From the NCBI GenBank assembly GCA_004557805.1, contig SFFS01000012.1, forward strand, positions 1-25,195: DNA of 25,195 bases, written 5' to 3'. The stretch comes from Clostridiales bacterium (GTDB taxonomy: Bacteria > Bacillota > Clostridia > Christensenellales > Aristaeellaceae). How positions within the stretch are numbered: position 1 is the first letter of the stretch; every line of letters begins with the position of its first letter. Both the position numbers and the translations under genes were made by a program. The notes under the pieces are model-generated. The model did no database searches. It was not told the DNA's origin and saw only the letters and a program-made list of their open reading frames with translations. Of this stretch, positions 6,455-13,474 are shown piece after piece.

Positions 6455-7597
6455 ATGGCGCTGCTTTATACGGAAAAACAGAAGGCGCTGATCGAACTGG
6501 TGCGCGAAATGGCGGAGAACGAGATCAAGCCGCATGTCAAGGAATGCGACGAGAAGGGGTTCTGCGACCCGGAACTGTACCATTGGGGCTTCGATATGGG
6601 TCTGCACATGCTGGAGGTTCCCGCCGAATACGGCGGGGTGGGCCTCGATTATGCGACCATCGCGATGATCTTTGAAGAGCTGGCGAAGGTGGACGCGGGG
6701 TACGCGATTACGTTCGTGACCTCGTTCGTGGCGCTGCGCAACGTAATTCTTGCGGGCACGAAGGAACAGGGCCTGCAGTTCGCCAAAACGCTCGCGCCCG
6801 GCAAGTTCGCGGCCTTCGCACTGACCGAGCCGAACGCCGGCTCCGACGTGGGCGGCATGAAGAGCACGGCCGTGCTCGACGGCGAAGAATGGGTCATCAA
6901 CGGCGCGAAGACGTTCATTACCAACGGCAGCATCGCCAGCATTTACGTGATTTTCGCGAAGACCGACGTTGCGGCCGGTTCGCACGGGATTTCCGCTTTT
7001 ATTGTGCCGCGCGAGACGGAAGGCCTGTCCGTAGGCGCGCATGAGGACAAGATGGGCCTGCGCCTTTCCAACACGACGGATCTGTTCATGGATAACGTGC
7101 GCGTGCCGAAGGAAAATCTGCTGGGCGAATTGGGCGGCGGTTTCAAGCTGGCGATGAACGCATTGAACCAGTCGCGCGCGTTCGTGGCTACGATGGCGGT
7201 CGGCATCATGCAGCGCGCGCTGGACGAGGCTGTCAAATACGCCAAGGAGCGCAAGCAGTTCGGCCGCCCGATCATCAAGTTCGAGATGGTTCAGGGCCTT
7301 CTGGCTGATATGGCCATGAGAACCGAAGCGTGCCGCTGCCTGGTGAACAACACCATGCGCATGATGGACGCGGGGATCATGCCGCAGAAGGAAGGCGCTA
7401 TCTGCAAGGCGTTCGTTTCCGACTGCGCGCAGCAGGTGACCTCCGACGCCGTGCAGGTGTTCGGCGGCTACGGCTTCATCCGGGAATATCCGGTTGAAAA
7501 GCTGATGCGCGACATCAAGGTGTTCCAGATTTTCGAGGGAACCAACCAGATCCAGCGCATGACCATCGCCGGTTGCCTGGACAAGGAATATAAATAA
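6455..7597 (+). CDS. Acyl-CoA dehydrogenase, classical butyryl-CoA dehydrogenase-like type
   Basis: A 380-residue acyl-CoA dehydrogenase with both classical signatures: LTEPNAGSD (L123 onward), which contacts FAD and substrate, and FEGTNQIQRMTIA, whose E361 is the catalytic base. The length and the tail after the signature match short-chain enzymes such as butyryl-CoA dehydrogenase. The gene sits 14 bases before etfB, the arrangement seen for clostridial Bcd-EtfBA complexes. It is therefore the more likely direct partner of this ETF. In such complexes the enzyme reduces an enoyl-CoA with electrons delivered by ETF. The start ATG has AAAGGAGAT eight bases before it. Without hydratase or thiolase genes nearby, a stand-alone reduction or desaturation step is more likely than beta-oxidation. 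Chain-length specificity cannot be read here. Confidence 0.94.
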   Translation: MALLYTEKQKALIELVREMAENEIKPHVKECDEKGFCDPELYHWGFDMGLHMLEVPAEYGGVGLDYATIAMIFEELAKVDAGYAITFVTSFVALRNVILAGTKEQGLQFAKTLAPGKFAAFALTEPNAGSDVGGMKSTAVLDGEEWVINGAKTFITNGSIASIYVIFAKTDVAAGSHGISAFIVPRETEGLSVGAHEDKMGLRLSNTTDLFMDNVRVPKENLLGELGGGFKLAMNALNQSRAFVATMAVGIMQRALDEAVKYAKERKQFGRPIIKFEMVQGLLADMAMRTEACRCLVNNTMRMMDAGIMPQKEGAICKAFVSDCAQQVTSDAVQVFGGYGFIREYPVEKLMRDIKVFQIFEGTNQIQRMTIAGCLDKEYK

Positions 7598-7611
7598 AGG
7601 AGGATTGCCGC

Positions 7612-8400
7612 ATGCGAATTGCTGTTTGCGTAAAGCAGGTGCCGGATACGACGGAAATTAAAATCGACCCGATCAAGAAAACGCTGATTCGAACTGGCGT
7701 TCCCAGCATTTTGAACCCCTTCGACCGCAACGCGGTGGAAATGGCGCTCCAGCTGCGCGATACCTACGGCGGAACCGTAACCGTGTTCAGCATGGGCCTC
7801 CCGCAGGCGCGCGCCGTCATCCGCGAGGCTATCGCGATGGGCGCGGACGAGGGCTATCTGGTGACCGACCGCGCGTTCGGCGGCTCGGATACGTTCGCTA
7901 CGAGCTATATCCTTTCCTCGGCGCTGAAGCTCAAGGGACCGTTCGACGTGATTCTCGGCGGCCAGCAGGCCGTTGACGGAGATACCGGCCAGACTGCGCC
8001 CTCCATCGCCGAACACCTGGGCGTGACGCGCGTGACGTGCGTGCTCGACCTGAAGGTGGAAGGCGAGAAGTGCATTGCCCGCCGGAAGGTGGAAGAGGGC
8101 GTGGAAGTGGTGGAAGCGAAGATGCCCGTGCTCTGCACGGCCACGCGTGAAAGCAACAAGCCGCGCTATGCGACCATCGCGCGCAAGATCTATTCGCTCG
8201 ATTGTGAAATCCCGCCCATTTCCAAGGCCGATATGCCGGAAATCGACGAGACGAAGATCGGCCTGACCGGCTCGCCCACCCGCGTGAAGAACACCTTCAC
8301 CCCGGAGCGCACGGCCAACGGCGTTTACATTACCGGAAACACCGCGGCGGAAATTGCGGCCCGTCTGCTGGACAAGCTGGCGGATGCGAAAGCGCTGTAA
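7612..8400 (+). CDS. etfB: Electron transfer flavoprotein beta subunit
   Basis: A 262-residue ETF beta subunit that pairs with the next gene to carry electrons to or from the acyl-CoA dehydrogenases. The N-terminus MRIAVCVKQVPDT, the NPFDRNAVEMAL block and the CTATRESNKPRYATI segment are diagnostic. Residues 122-127 read DGDTGQ. From memory, flavin-bifurcating ETFs such as that of Acidaminococcus fermentans have DGDTAQ here, binding a second FAD, whereas classical mitochondrial-type ETF has a different sequence and binds AMP. This favours an NADH-dependent bifurcating ETF, but it is an inference from one motif. The gene follows the second dehydrogenase by 14 bases with an AAAGGAGG site. Its stop is 14 bases before etfA. 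Confidence 0.95.
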   Translation: MRIAVCVKQVPDTTEIKIDPIKKTLIRTGVPSILNPFDRNAVEMALQLRDTYGGTVTVFSMGLPQARAVIREAIAMGADEGYLVTDRAFGGSDTFATSYILSSALKLKGPFDVILGGQQAVDGDTGQTAPSIAEHLGVTRVTCVLDLKVEGEKCIARRKVEEGVEVVEAKMPVLCTATRESNKPRYATIARKIYSLDCEIPPISKADMPEIDETKIGLTGSPTRVKNTFTPERTANGVYITGNTAAEIAARLLDKLADAKAL

Positions 8401-8414
8401 AAGGAGGAGAAAGC

Positions 8415-9425
8415 ATGAATTTTGACGATTACAAAAATGTCTGGGTGTTTATCGAATCCTTTGAGGACCAGCCCAAATCCGTCGGCCTTGAGCTGTTGGG
8501 GCAGGGCCGCCGCCTGGCTGACGAGCTGGGACAGAAGCTGGTCGCCGTCGCGCTTGGACGCGATACGACCGAGCTGGCGTGCGCTTCCGCGTTTTATGGT
8601 GCGGATCAGGTGATTACGGTGGACGGCGAAGAATACGCCAGCTATTCCGCGGATGCGTACGGCTACGCCTTCCTGAAACTGGTAGACAAATATAAGCCCA
8701 ACGTGATTCTCATCGGCGCGACGGTGAACGGCCGCGACCTGGGCAGCAAGCTGGCCGTCAGCCTGCGCACGGGATTGACTGCCGACTGCACCGCGCTGCG
8801 CGTGGACGAAGAAACGAAGAACATCGTCTGGGAGCGCCCGGCGTTCGGCGGCAACCTCTACGCGCAGATTCTCTGCGCGACGACCCGCCCGCAGATGGGC
8901 ACCTGCCGCCCCGGCGCGTTCAAAATGCCGCCTGAGCGGCCTGAGAATCATCCCGAATGCATCCGCGAATCCATCCATGTGCCGCAGGATAGCCTGCGTA
9001 CCCGCGTGCTGGAGTTTGTGAAGGCCGCCAAGAGCGGCGAAATCCCGCTCGGACAGGCGCAGGTGATCGTCTCCGGCGGCCGCGGAATGAAAAACGCCGA
9101 GAACTTCGCGCTGCTGCACAAGCTGGCGGATGCGCTGGGCGGCACGGTCGGCTGTTCGCGCGCGGCGGTTGACGCGGGCTGGATGCCGCAGAGCCGTCAG
9201 GTCGGCCAGACCGGCACGACCGTTTCGCCGCGGCTGTACATTGCCTGCGGTATTTCGGGCGCTATCCAGCACATTGCGGGTATGAGCGAATCGGATACGA
9301 TCGTGGCCATTAACAAAGACGAGAACGCGCCGATTTTCGAGGTGGCGGATTATTGCATCGTGGGCGACCTGTTTGAAGTGATCCCTGCGATTCTCAAGGA
9401 ACTGAAAGCGCGCAAGGAAGCGTAA
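8415..9425 (+). CDS. etfA: Electron transfer flavoprotein alpha subunit
   Basis: A 336-residue ETF alpha subunit. The N-terminal domain starts MNFDDYKNVWVFIE. The C-terminal FAD domain contains GQTGTTVSPRLYIACGISG, then IQHIAGMSESDTIVAINKD, the standard ETF-alpha signature. It forms a heterodimer with the preceding beta subunit and serves one or both dehydrogenases of the operon. The ATG follows AAGGAGGAG. The length is that of a plain alpha subunit, with no extra N-terminal ferredoxin domain of the sort found in some clostridial ETFs. No ETF:quinone oxidoreductase (FixC) or FixX ferredoxin gene is in the operon, so electrons are unlikely to reach quinones through locally encoded partners. 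Confidence 0.95.
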   Translation: MNFDDYKNVWVFIESFEDQPKSVGLELLGQGRRLADELGQKLVAVALGRDTTELACASAFYGADQVITVDGEEYASYSADAYGYAFLKLVDKYKPNVILIGATVNGRDLGSKLAVSLRTGLTADCTALRVDEETKNIVWERPAFGGNLYAQILCATTRPQMGTCRPGAFKMPPERPENHPECIRESIHVPQDSLRTRVLEFVKAAKSGEIPLGQAQVIVSGGRGMKNAENFALLHKLADALGGTVGCSRAAVDAGWMPQSRQVGQTGTTVSPRLYIACGISGAIQHIAGMSESDTIVAINKDENAPIFEVADYCIVGDLFEVIPAILKELKARKEA

Positions 9426-9436
9426 GGAGCAGAAAA

Positions 9437-9982
9437 ATGACGTCACAGACTTTCAGCGCGCGACGGAGCCGCGCAACCACAAAACCGCTTTGCCTCACGC
9501 CCGAGCCCGTATTTTACAGGTGCCCGCGCTGCGGCGCGGTGCTCCTGTCCGCGCTGGAAGCGCCTGCGGCGGCCCCCTTCTGCTGCGGCGAAGCCGCCGA
9601 AACATGCCGGCCGGTTCCGCTGGAAGCGCTGCCGGAAGGGGTACGGCTCGATTATAAAATCGTCGGCGGCTATAACGATAACGCCGTGCAGGTAACCTGG
9701 GAGATTTCCAAGGCGGACTGCCGCCTTCGCTGGCTGTATCTGCGTACCTTTACGGGCGGAGTCTTTCGGACGATTCCGGAAAAGAAACGTCCGCCCGCGG
9801 TGTTCGCGCTGGCCGACGAGGACGCATACGCCTATTGCGACAAAAGCCCCTGCCTGGAATGCGTGTTCCGCTGCAAGCGCGGCTTTGCCGTCTATGCGAT
9901 GATCGAAGGGATCGGGCTTGTCCGAATGCCGCTGGACCGCATGTCGCCCTACTGGGAAACGCGAAAGAACGCGCAGGAGTGA
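9437..9982 (+). CDS. Desulfoferrodoxin-like protein lacking all histidines
   Basis: A 181-residue protein I relate, with moderate confidence, to desulfoferrodoxin (superoxide reductase). YRCPRCG (C29, C32) and FCCGE (C49, C50) match the desulforedoxin-type CxxC...CC iron site. The following region (VGGYNDNAVQVTWEIS, then RLRWLYLRTFTGG) lines up with the superoxide reductase domain. Yet the protein has no histidine at all, so the His4-Cys iron site of a superoxide reductase cannot form; by eye, one of the ligand histidines falls at C95. C134 aligns with the axial cysteine and starts an extra cluster, C134-x4-C139-x2-C142-x3-C146, that could bind metal. The position between etfA and a hydrolase, with an AAGGAG site 11 bases after etfA, suggests a redox or structural role in the CoA pathway. 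Confidence 0.72.
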   Translation: MTSQTFSARRSRATTKPLCLTPEPVFYRCPRCGAVLLSALEAPAAAPFCCGEAAETCRPVPLEALPEGVRLDYKIVGGYNDNAVQVTWEISKADCRLRWLYLRTFTGGVFRTIPEKKRPPAVFALADEDAYAYCDKSPCLECVFRCKRGFAVYAMIEGIGLVRMPLDRMSPYWETRKNAQE

Positions 9983-9991
9983 AGGAACCGA

Positions 9992-10996
9992 ATGGTTACG
10001 GAAGTTGCGGAAAACATCTATCGCATCGGCATTCCGCTGCCGGAAAACCCGCTGCGGGAATTGAACAGCTATTTCGTCCGGGGCGCGCAGGGGAAGCGGA
10101 ACCTGCTCGTCGATACGGGATTCCGCCGGCCGGAGTGCCGCGAGGTGCTGCTGGACGGGCTTGCGCAGCTGCGCGCGCTGCCGGAGGAGACGGATCTTTT
10201 CATCACGCATTTTCACGCCGATCATATGGGGCTGGCGGAGGAAATCTGCGGTCAGAGCAGCCGGGTGTATGTTGAAGAACACGATCTGGCGTATCTGAAA
10301 AGAATCGTCGCGCCCGGCGGACGCTACGACCGCGCCTGCCGCTTTGAGGCGGAAGGGTTCCCGTCGGCGGCGCTGGAGAGATTTTACGCGACCGACCCGG
10401 CGATGAAAATGAACGTCACGCGCGTGACGGAGCGGTTTGCCGCTGTGCGCGACGGCGATACGCTCGATGCAGGCGGCTGCGCTGCGCGCGTTCTGTGGAT
10501 GCCCGGACACACGCCGGGAAACGCGATGCTCTGGCTGCAGGAGCGGAAGATTATGTTTACGGGCGATCATGTGCTGTTTGATATTTCTCCCAACATTACC
10601 TTCTGGGAGACCTCTCCCGATGCGCTGGGGGATTATTTGCAGAGCCTGAAAAAAGCGGAAAAATATCCCGTCGCCCTCGCACTGCCGGGCCATCGTGGAA
10701 GCGGAGAATATCAGGCGCGCATCGGAGAGCTGCTCGAGCATCACGCGCGGCGAATGGAGGAAATCGGGCGGATTCTGTGCGAGCGGCCGGGGCTTACGGC
10801 CTATGAGACGGCCGGCGCGATGCGCTGGCGTATTCGGGCAGATAGCTGGGAAGCGTTCCCGCTGAGTCAGAAGTGGTTTGCAATGGGGGAATGCCTGGCG
10901 CATCTGGATCATATGCGCGCGCTGGGACTGGCCGTCCGGCGGGAGATTGGCGGAGTGAGGAGATATTACGCCTGCGGCGAACAGGCAGCGGAATGA
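9992..10996 (+). CDS. Metallo-beta-lactamase-fold hydrolase
   Basis: A 334-residue MBL-fold hydrolase. The metal-binding set is complete: H73, H75, D77 and H78 in THFHADHMG, H173 in PGHTPGN, D192 in TGDHVL and H234 in PGHRG. This predicts a dinuclear, probably zinc, site hydrolysing an ester, thioester or similar bond in the cytoplasm. From about residue 245 a helical C-terminal extension follows, ending in a winged-helix-like segment, as in LACTB2-type or glyoxalase II-like relatives. No signal peptide is seen. The gene lies 9 bases after the desulfoferrodoxin-like gene and 10 before the acyl-CoA ligase. A thioesterase releasing the product or rescuing stalled CoA esters fits this place, but this is inferred from context only. 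Confidence 0.88.
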   Translation: MVTEVAENIYRIGIPLPENPLRELNSYFVRGAQGKRNLLVDTGFRRPECREVLLDGLAQLRALPEETDLFITHFHADHMGLAEEICGQSSRVYVEEHDLAYLKRIVAPGGRYDRACRFEAEGFPSAALERFYATDPAMKMNVTRVTERFAAVRDGDTLDAGGCAARVLWMPGHTPGNAMLWLQERKIMFTGDHVLFDISPNITFWETSPDALGDYLQSLKKAEKYPVALALPGHRGSGEYQARIGELLEHHARRMEEIGRILCERPGLTAYETAGAMRWRIRADSWEAFPLSQKWFAMGECLAHLDHMRALGLAVRREIGGVRRYYACGEQAAE

Positions 10997-11006
10997 GGCG
11001 CATGCG

Positions 11007-12611
11007 ATGAGGATGGACGTGCGGATCAATCCCGCGCTGCGGGAGGAATATTATCGCCGCGGCTGGTGGACGGAGCGAAACCTGCTGGATTGCTGGGACG
11101 AGGCCGTCCGACTGTACGGCGAGAGAGAATATGTCAGCGATGATAAAGGCTGCCGCATGACCTATCGCGAAACCGACGAGCAGGCCGCGCGTCTGGCCGC
11201 ATGGCTGCGCGCGCAGGGCGTCGGGCCGGGCGACACGGTGGCCCTGATGCTGCCCAACTGGGCGGAATACTGCGCGGCGTACGTCGCCTGCCTGAAGGCG
11301 GGCGTGACGATTCATCTGCTCTATCGCGGCACCGCGCCGGACGAGCTGGCCGATCTGCTGACGCGCTCGGAGGCGGCGGCGCTTTTCTGCCCGACGTTTT
11401 TTTATAAGACCGATTATGAAGCACTGCTCGACCCCCTGCGGCGGCAGGTGAAAACGCTGCGCTGCATCGCGCTTTTTGACGCGCTTCGCGCGCCGAAAAC
11501 GGCGTATCCCGCCTATTCCCAAATTCAGCGTGAATTTGCGCCGCTTCAAACGCCTGCGCCGCATGCGGATGCGGACGGCGTGGCCGTGCTGATGAACACT
11601 TCCGGCACGACGAGCCGCCCGAAAATCGTTATGCTGACGCATAACAATATTCTCTTCAGCGAACGGATGTTCAATTGCGAGTTGGGCGTGATGCAGGAGG
11701 ATGTGATGTTCATGCCCTCGCCGCTGCATCACGCGACGGGATTTCATCACGGGCTGATCGCGCCGATGCTGGCCGGAGCGCGCGTCGTGCTGCAGCAGCG
11801 GTTTGAATGCGCGCAGGCGCTGGAGATGATTCGCCGTGAGAGGTGCACCTATTCGATGGGCTCCACGCCGTTCATCTACGATATGCTCGGCGCGCTCGAG
11901 AAGGAGAACGGCAGGCTGCCGAGCCTGCGGTTTTATCTGTGCGGCGGCGCGCATGTGCCGCAGAGCATCGTTGAACGGGGCAAGGCGCTGGATATCCCCG
12001 TCTGCGAGGTATACGGTTCCACTGAGAGCGTGCCGCATGTGTTCGTGCGGCCGGACGAGGCGAGCGTGCTCGACGGCGCAAGCTCCGGGCGGCCTATCGA
12101 GGGCGTGGAGGTGCGCGTCGTGGACGAGGCGGGGCGCGACGTGCCGCCGGGCGTGCAGGGAGAGGAGCTTTCGCGCGGGCCGAATGTGTTCGTGGGTTAT
12201 CTGAAAAACCCGGAAGCCACGCGCACGGCGATCGGCGAGGACGGCTTTTACGCCAGCGGCGATCTGTGCGTGGCCGATGGGAAGGGGAACATCAAAATCA
12301 CCGGTCGCAAAAAGGAGATCCTCGTGCGCGGCGGCGAGAACCTTTCGCTGCATCGCATCGAGGACGCGCTGGAGGGCTGCGGGGCCGTAGCTGACTGCGC
12401 TGTGAGCGGTTGGCCCGACGAACGGCTGGGCGAGCGTATCTGCGCATATATCGTGCCGCGCAGCGGCGCGGAAGGGCTGACGCTTTCCGAACTGCAGGCC
12501 GACCTGCGCGCGCGGGGCGTTCCGAAATATCTTTGGCCGGAGCGCATTGAGCTGCGCGAAAAGATTCCCCGCACGCCGACGGGGAAGGTGCAGCGGTATC
12601 TGCTGCGGTGA
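11007..12611 (+). CDS. AMP-forming acyl-CoA ligase (CaiC-like)
   Basis: A 534-residue member of the ANL superfamily that activates a carboxylic acid with ATP to an acyl-adenylate, then to the CoA thioester, releasing diphosphate. Motifs in order are the P-loop-like MNTSGTTSRPK (M196 on), YGSTES (Y336 on), YASGDL with D419, the hinge GRKKEILVRGGENLS (G433 on) and the C-terminal PTGKVQR with catalytic K527. All key residues are present and the length is normal. By general look it resembles ligases of carnitine, cyclohexanecarboxylate and related acids. The start ATG 11007 has GAGG seven bases upstream; ATG 11013 is an alternative. It closes the CoA operon and is followed by a strong terminator. 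Specificity cannot be predicted by eye. Confidence 0.93.
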   Translation: MRMDVRINPALREEYYRRGWWTERNLLDCWDEAVRLYGEREYVSDDKGCRMTYRETDEQAARLAAWLRAQGVGPGDTVALMLPNWAEYCAAYVACLKAGVTIHLLYRGTAPDELADLLTRSEAAALFCPTFFYKTDYEALLDPLRRQVKTLRCIALFDALRAPKTAYPAYSQIQREFAPLQTPAPHADADGVAVLMNTSGTTSRPKIVMLTHNNILFSERMFNCELGVMQEDVMFMPSPLHHATGFHHGLIAPMLAGARVVLQQRFECAQALEMIRRERCTYSMGSTPFIYDMLGALEKENGRLPSLRFYLCGGAHVPQSIVERGKALDIPVCEVYGSTESVPHVFVRPDEASVLDGASSGRPIEGVEVRVVDEAGRDVPPGVQGEELSRGPNVFVGYLKNPEATRTAIGEDGFYASGDLCVADGKGNIKITGRKKEILVRGGENLSLHRIEDALEGCGAVADCAVSGWPDERLGERICAYIVPRSGAEGLTLSELQADLRARGVPKYLWPERIELREKIPRTPTGKVQRYLLR

Positions 12612-12637
12612 AGGACGAAGAACAGGCGATATAAATG

Positions 12638-12676
12638 AACCGCTGCGGCAAGGAGAATTGCCGCGGCGGTTTCTTG
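12638..12676 (+). terminator. Terminator of the acyl-CoA redox operon
   Basis: A 14-bp stem (12638-12651 with 12658-12671, one T-G wobble) and a GGAGAA loop lead into TTTCTTG. It starts 27 bases after the ligase stop and marks the end of the eight-gene operon. Confidence 0.85.
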
Positions 12677-12823
12677 TGCTTTGAGTGAATGTGAGAAAAT
12701 GGAAAAAATATGTTACCGAAGGCGAACGCTAAAACGTCAATGCATCCTATGGCTTTTCAGCCTATCCGGCTTGCTGTACGGCAGCGGACATGACGGCTCG
12801 TGCATCGGAGAGAAGTTGTAAAC
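12677..12823 (+). other. Non-coding segment with possible structured RNA
   Basis: No credible gene is seen between the two terminators. By hand, the plus strand can fold into a three-way junction: CGTCA (12735-12739) with TGACG (12791-12795) encloses a GGCT/AGCC hairpin (12751-12762) and a TCC...GCTG/CAGC...GGA hairpin (12765-12788). An alternative pairing is ATGCA (12740-12744) with TGCAT (12801-12805). A strong terminator follows at 12824. This could be a small RNA or simply a decayed spacer. No good promoter was found. It matches no riboswitch class I know. Confidence 0.25.
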
Positions 12824-12866
12824 AAAATCCTGCCCCGGTAAAAGCGCCCGGGCAGGATTTTCTATT
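12824..12866. terminator. Bidirectional terminator
   Basis: A perfect 12-bp stem, AAAATCCTGCCC (12824-12835) with its complement at 12850-12861. The stem's own ends give four T residues on either strand, with further T after a C on the plus strand (CTATTTT) and TTTTGTTT on the minus strand. It lies 73 bases beyond the end of the minus-strand dCMP deaminase gene, for which it is the likely terminator, and also blocks plus-strand read-through. Confidence 0.8.
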
Positions 12867-12938
12867 TTCCGTCTTCGCTAAATGGCGCAGAGCGCACTGA
12901 AAAACGACCGGCTTTGCAAAACGGCACGATGCGCCGCG

Positions 12939-13391
12939 TTATCCCTCGTGAAACTGTTCGACGGTTACGCCGGCCTCGTCGAACAATTCCAGTGCGAACG
13001 GGTCGGGGTAGCCCTGCTCGTAGACGACGCGCGCGATGCCCGCGTTGATGAGAATTTTCGCGCATTGGCCGCACGGCTGGTGCGTGCAGTAGAGCGTCGC
13101 GCCCTCGAGGCATACGCCCAGCTTGGCCGCCTGCACGATGGCGTTCTGCTCGGCATGCACGGCGTAGCAGACCTCGTGACGCGTGCCGGAGGGGATGTTC
13201 AGCTTGCGGCGCAGGCATTCGCCGCGCTGAGCGCAGCTGGTCACGCCTGCGGGCGCGCCGTTATAGCCGGTGGTGAGGATGCGCTTTTCGCGTACGACCA
13301 CCGCGCCGATTTTCCGGTTTTCCTGAAAGCAGCTCGACCATGTGGCCACCAGCCGCGCCATTTCCATAAACCGCCTGTCCCATTTATCCAT
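12939..13391 (-). CDS. dCMP deaminase family protein (ComEB-like)
   Basis: A 150-residue zinc-dependent deaminase of the deoxycytidylate deaminase family, converting dCMP to dUMP for thymidylate synthesis. The zinc and proton-shuttle motif is HAE (H79, E81) and the second motif is PCGQC (C107, C110). The stretch GYNGAPAGVTSC (about residues 42-53) and the extra Cys/His insert CAQRGECLR...RHEVC (C53-C75) resemble the second zinc-binding insert of dCMP deaminases rather than cytidine or tRNA deaminases. The length is normal. The ATG has a GGCGGAGG site and a promoter at 13421-13449. It is divergent from the flippase gene and ends upstream of a bidirectional terminator. ComEB proteins are named for their place in com operons; no comE genes are here. 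Confidence 0.93.
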   Translation of the reverse strand: MDKWDRRFMEMARLVATWSSCFQENRKIGAVVVREKRILTTGYNGAPAGVTSCAQRGECLRRKLNIPSGTRHEVCYAVHAEQNAIVQAAKLGVCLEGATLYCTHQPCGQCAKILINAGIARVVYEQGYPDPFALELFDEAGVTVEQFHEG

Positions 13392-13420
13392 CGCCGCGCC
13401 CTCCGCCTTTTGATTTTTAC

Positions 13421-13449
13421 ATCATACCACGCGCCGCCGGGCATGTCAT
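13421..13449 (-). promoter_or_regulatory. Promoter of the dCMP deaminase gene
   Basis: On the minus strand ATGACA (13449-13444), a 17-bp spacer and TATGAT (13426-13421) form a good sigma-A promoter. Transcription would start near 13414, about 22 bases before the ATG at 13391. Confidence 0.65.
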
Positions 13450-13474
13450 CTGTTTTTTTCCCATAGGCTGTGCC

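Noticed and set aside
9443..12353. Long minus-strand open frames of over 500 codons opposite the hydrolase and ligase genes
   Set aside because: The plus-strand genes have intact catalytic motifs and ribosome sites; the antisense translations show only low-complexity, Arg/His-rich sequence.
3962..12611. Assigning the operon outright as carnitine (caiABC) metabolism
   Set aside because: No CaiD hydratase, CaiT transporter or FixCX is present, and the dehydrogenases do not resemble E. coli CaiA in their end motifs, so the substrate is left open.
12677..12823. Known riboswitch (for example c-di-GMP or purine type) before or within the spacer
   Set aside because: None of the conserved cores I know is present and no gene follows in the right orientation.
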